Positions 32,619-34,821 of a stretch of DNA of 34,821 bases are shown here, piece after piece (position 1 is the first letter of the stretch; each line of letters begins with the position of its first letter). The DNA comes from Pseudomonadota bacterium (GTDB lineage: Bacteria; Pseudomonadota; Gammaproteobacteria; Steroidobacterales; Steroidobacteraceae). Where the stretch lies: NCBI GenBank assembly GCA_021809525.1, contig JAKAYU010000011.1:1-34821 (forward strand), in the 5' to 3' direction. A model generated the notes under the pieces. It was not told the origin of the DNA and did no database searches. It saw only the letters and a program-made list of their open reading frames with translations. The translations under genes and the position numbers were made by a program.

Positions 32619-33369
32619 CGATCCTCTCCAGCCAGCCCTGCAGGGACGGGAGCGCCGCGTGGCGGGTCAGATCGATCTGCAGCGGTGTCACCGAGACGTA
32701 GCCCGCGTCGATGGCGTGAAAGTCGGTGCCGGGGCCGGCGTCCTGCTGCGCACCGGCCGGCCCGACCCAGTACACCGGACGGCCGCGCGGGTCGCGCGCC
32801 GGGATGATCGGCTCAGAGCGGTGCCGGTAGCCGAGGCGGGTGCCGCGGAAACCGCGCAGGGCCTCGAGCGGCACGTCCGGCACGTTCACGTTGAGAATGA
32901 GCGAGGCATCGAGCGGCCGAGCGAGCATCTCGGCGATGAGCCGGTGCGCCACCGCGGCGCCGGTCTCGAAGTGCCCGCCGCTGCCCGGGCGGGTGCACAG
33001 TGAGACCGCCAGCGTCGGCAGGCCGAGGAAGCGCCCTTCGATCGCCGCAGCAACGGTGCCCGAATAAAGCACATCGTCGCCGAGGTTGGCTCCGTCGTTG
33101 ACGCCCGAGACCACCATGTCGTGCTCGAAATCAAAGAATCCGGTGATCGCCAGGTGCACGCAGTCGGTCGGCGTACCCTGCACGCAGTAAAGCCCCGGCT
33201 CGATCTCGAGCACCCGCAGCGGCACATCGAGCGTGAGCGAATTGCTCGCGCCGCTGCGGTTGCGGTCGGGGGCGACGACGGTGACCTCGGCCAGATCGCT
33301 GAGCCTGCGGCGCAGGACGCGGATGCCCTGGGCCATGTAGCCGTCGTCGTTGCTGAGCAGTATTTTCAC
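32611..33369 (-). CDS. surE: 5'/3'-nucleotidase SurE
   Basis: 252 residues. It starts at GTG with [16 protein letters not shown], where NDDG is the metal-binding signature; [15 protein letters not shown] and [20 protein letters not shown] follow as in all SurE proteins. It removes phosphate from nucleoside monophosphates and exopolyphosphate in stationary-phase survival. No Shine-Dalgarno is obvious. It is divergent from the Smr gene across 77 bp. Confidence 0.96.
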   Translation of the reverse strand: MKILLSNDDGYMAQGIRVLRRRLSDLAEVTVVAPDRNRSGASNSLTLDVPLRVLEIEPGLYCVQGTPTDCVHLAITGFFDFEHDMVVSGVNDGANLGDDVLYSGTVAAAIEGRFLGLPTLAVSLCTRPGSGGHFETGAAVAHRLIAEMLARPLDASLILNVNVPDVPLEALRGFRGTRLGYRHRSEPIIPARDPRGRPVYWVGPAGAQQDAGPGTDFHAIDAGYVSVTPLQIDLTRHAALPSLQGWLERIDG

Positions 33370-33416
33370 GTGCGGAACAAAGTCTCGGCGAGGACGCTCC
33401 CCGGGAAGGCCGCGAC

Positions 33417-33422
33417 TATACT
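33417..33422 (+). promoter_or_regulatory. Candidate -10 box for the Smr gene
   Basis: TATACT lies 25 bp ahead of the Smr start in the 77-bp divergent gap. No good -35 is seen at normal spacing, so support is modest. Confidence 0.35.
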
Positions 33423-33446
33423 GGAAGCAAAATCCGCGGAGGTAGC

Positions 33447-33980
33447 GTGTGCGCTTCGGACCCCGAAGATGAGCGACGGCTCTTCCGGCAAGCCGTGCGC
33501 GACGTCAAGCCGCTCGAGCGCCCCGCCGCGCCGAGCGAGCGGCCCAAGCCGGCGCCGGCGGCGCGCTTCACGCGGGCCGACCGGCTGGCCGTGCTCGCCG
33601 AGAGCCTCAGCGAGGACCCGCTCGATCCGGCGCTCGCCGCCGGGGACGAGCTCGTCTTCCGGCGCGAGGGGGTGCAGCTTGGGGTGCTGCGGCGGCTGCG
33701 CCGCGGGGAATACCGTGTGCAGGCCGAGCTCGACCTGCACGGCCTGACCGTGCCGCAGGCCAAGCAGGCCCTGCGCGAGTTCATGGCCGAGGCGCTGCGA
33801 CGGCGCTGGCGCTGCGTGCGGGTGATCCACGGCAAGGGGCTGCGCTCCGGTCACCGCGGGCCGGTCCTCAAGGGCATGGTCGCCTCGGCGCTGCGCCGGT
33901 TCGCACCGGTGCTCGCCTTCGTCTCGGCGCGGGCAGTCGATGGCGGTACGGGAGCCATCTACGTGCTGCTCTCCTCGTAG
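33447..33980 (+). CDS. Smr-domain protein (SmrA-like putative nuclease)
   Basis: 177 residues. An N-terminal basic/proline-rich region is followed by a C-terminal Smr domain with the conserved [31 protein letters not shown] and [16 protein letters not shown] segments. Smr domains are found in MutS2 and in small stand-alone proteins with nicking or RNA-cleaving activity; the role of this one is not defined. The GTG start at 33447-33449 is fixed by GGAGG five bases upstream. Its 3' end overlaps the convergent truD end by 22 bases. Confidence 0.87.
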   Translation: MCASDPEDERRLFRQAVRDVKPLERPAAPSERPKPAPAARFTRADRLAVLAESLSEDPLDPALAAGDELVFRREGVQLGVLRRLRRGEYRVQAELDLHGLTVPQAKQALREFMAEALRRRWRCVRVIHGKGLRSGHRGPVLKGMVASALRRFAPVLAFVSARAVDGGTGAIYVLLSS

Positions 33981-34821
33981 TCCGCAAGCGCGAACAGCTC
34001 GCGCAGCACTGCCGTGGCGAACGCTCCGCGCGCGAGACGGAACTGAAGGACCACCGAGTCCGGCTCGATGTGCGCGCTCAACTCACGCACCGCGAGGCGC
34101 AGACTGCGCCGCTCCTGGCGCATGCCGGCAGCCTCGAGCAGGGCGCACCACTGCGGATACTGCCCCGCCACACGCGCCTCGAGCGCGCGCACGGCGCCCT
34201 GGCAGTCCGGCTCCCCGCGCCCCCAGAGCGGCCCGCTCGGATGGATCTGCAGCCGCTCGGCCCGCTCGCGCAGCGCCGCATCGAGTTCCTCGACGGCGAA
34301 ATGACTGCCGCGTCCATCGAGCATGGCGCGATCGCCGTTTTCAAGCTGCGCCCAGCGACCCGTGCGCACCCGTTCGGCCAACACCGCGTTGAACACCAGG
34401 CTGCGCGCGGCCGAGAGCACGAAACCGCGCTGCGCGGGGCGCAGGCGGCGCACATCGAGGGGAGAGCGCTCGAGATTCGCACCGCCGCGCCCGAAGCGCT
34501 GCGGCCCGAAGTAGTTCGGCACACCGTGCGCAGCGATGAGCGCGATGCGCGCCTCGAGCAGCTCCCGCGGCGGCGGCGCCCCGCGCGCGCAGATGCGGAA
34601 TCGGTTGCTCTCGAGCGCCCCGCGCGGCAGCTTGCGTGCGTGCTCATGGGCCGCGAGCACCTCGAAGCCCTCCCCGCTCACGCCCGGCCACTGCCCGCTC
34701 GGGCGCGCCCCGCGCGGCACGGAGAACCACTGCACCGCCACCGCGCGCCGGTCCTTCAGCCCGGCGTAGCCGACCTCCTCCGGCCGGCACCCGGCGAGCT
34801 TGGCGAGCTCTCGGGCCACCC
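33959..34821 (-). CDS. truD: tRNA pseudouridine(13) synthase TruD (partial, N-terminus beyond the window)
   Basis: About 287 codons of the C-terminal part. The catalytic Asp is in VGYAGLKDRRAVAVQWFSVP (family GxKD), with GVPNYFGPQRFGRGGANLER and the TRUD insertion domain following. Comparison with E. coli TruD suggests about 55-60 N-terminal residues lie past the right edge; the GTG at 34817-34819 is internal, not the real start. It makes pseudouridine at position 13 of tRNA-Glu. In many gammaproteobacteria truD precedes surE directly; here the Smr gene lies between, on the opposite strand. Confidence 0.94.
   Translation of the reverse strand, partial: VARELAKLAGCRPEEVGYAGLKDRRAVAVQWFSVPRGARPSGQWPGVSGEGFEVLAAHEHARKLPRGALESNRFRICARGAPPPRELLEARIALIAAHGVPNYFGPQRFGRGGANLERSPLDVRRLRPAQRGFVLSAARSLVFNAVLAERVRTGRWAQLENGDRAMLDGRGSHFAVEELDAALRERAERLQIHPSGPLWGRGEPDCQGAVRALEARVAGQYPQWCALLEAAGMRQERRSLRLAVRELSAHIEPDSVVLQFRLARGAFATAVLRELFALADYEESST

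Noticed and set aside
1-34821. tRNA/rRNA genes and CRISPR arrays
   Set aside because: No cloverleaf with a TTC-loop core, no rRNA signature and no regularly spaced direct repeats were seen anywhere in the window.

Overview
This is a high-GC (about two thirds G+C by eye) chromosomal window from a gammaproteobacterium. The evidence is gene content and order: rpoE-rseA-rseB followed by lepA-lepB-rnc-era-recO-pdxJ-acpS, a five-gene succinate dehydrogenase cluster, prfB (with its programmed frameshift)-lysS, and surE-pcm. The neighbourhood of recJ, an RpfE-like gene and an Mth938-domain gene near prfB-lysS recalls the Xanthomonadales (Lysobacterales)/Nevskiales side of the class. No species can be named from sequence alone.

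Layout. 1-2611 (minus): a three-gene MacAB-like ABC exporter operon whose permease runs off the left edge, preceded by two DNA palindromes. 2867-12950 (minus): a long housekeeping run, nagZ, rlmD, a DEDD exonuclease, acpS, pdxJ, recO, era, rnc, a DUF4845 gene, lepB and lepA, much of it coupled by 4-base ATGA overlaps. 13081-15593 (minus): the envelope-stress module rpoE-rseA-rseB plus a glutaredoxin-like gene. A near-consensus sigma-E promoter (15643-15671) lies in front of rpoE. 15720-19552 (minus): an SDHAF4-like gene, sdhC, sdhD, sdhA, sdhB and sdhE. ygfZ (plus, 19633-20553) is divergent from this operon. 20567-24076 (minus): murI, lysS and prfB. 24171-28614: a LuxR-type regulator, recJ, an RpfE-like gene, and a divergent Mth938-domain gene.

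28615-31955 is the accessory part. It contains the wreck of an IS200/IS605-type tnpB gene (minus strand; N-terminal part 30886-31440, C-terminal part 28658-28891). The wreck is split by a 1,994-bp element (28892-30885) with imperfect 48-bp terminal inverted repeats ending in TGT/ACA and a 5-bp near-identical target duplication. The element carries no transposase. It carries one intact gene for a secreted protein of no family I recognise, so it looks like a mobile insertion cassette: a non-autonomous transposon with a passenger gene. Excising it on paper restores the tnpB reading frame across the junction.

31956-34821: pcm and surE (minus), an Smr-domain gene (plus) and the C-terminal part of truD (minus, cut by the right edge).

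The main items for a second look are the passenger-carrying element inside tnpB, the SDHAF4-like gene heading the sdh operon that also ends in sdhE, the sigma-E promoter, the histidine-rich RseA/RseB pair, the palindromes before the exporter operon, and the rpf-like gene order.
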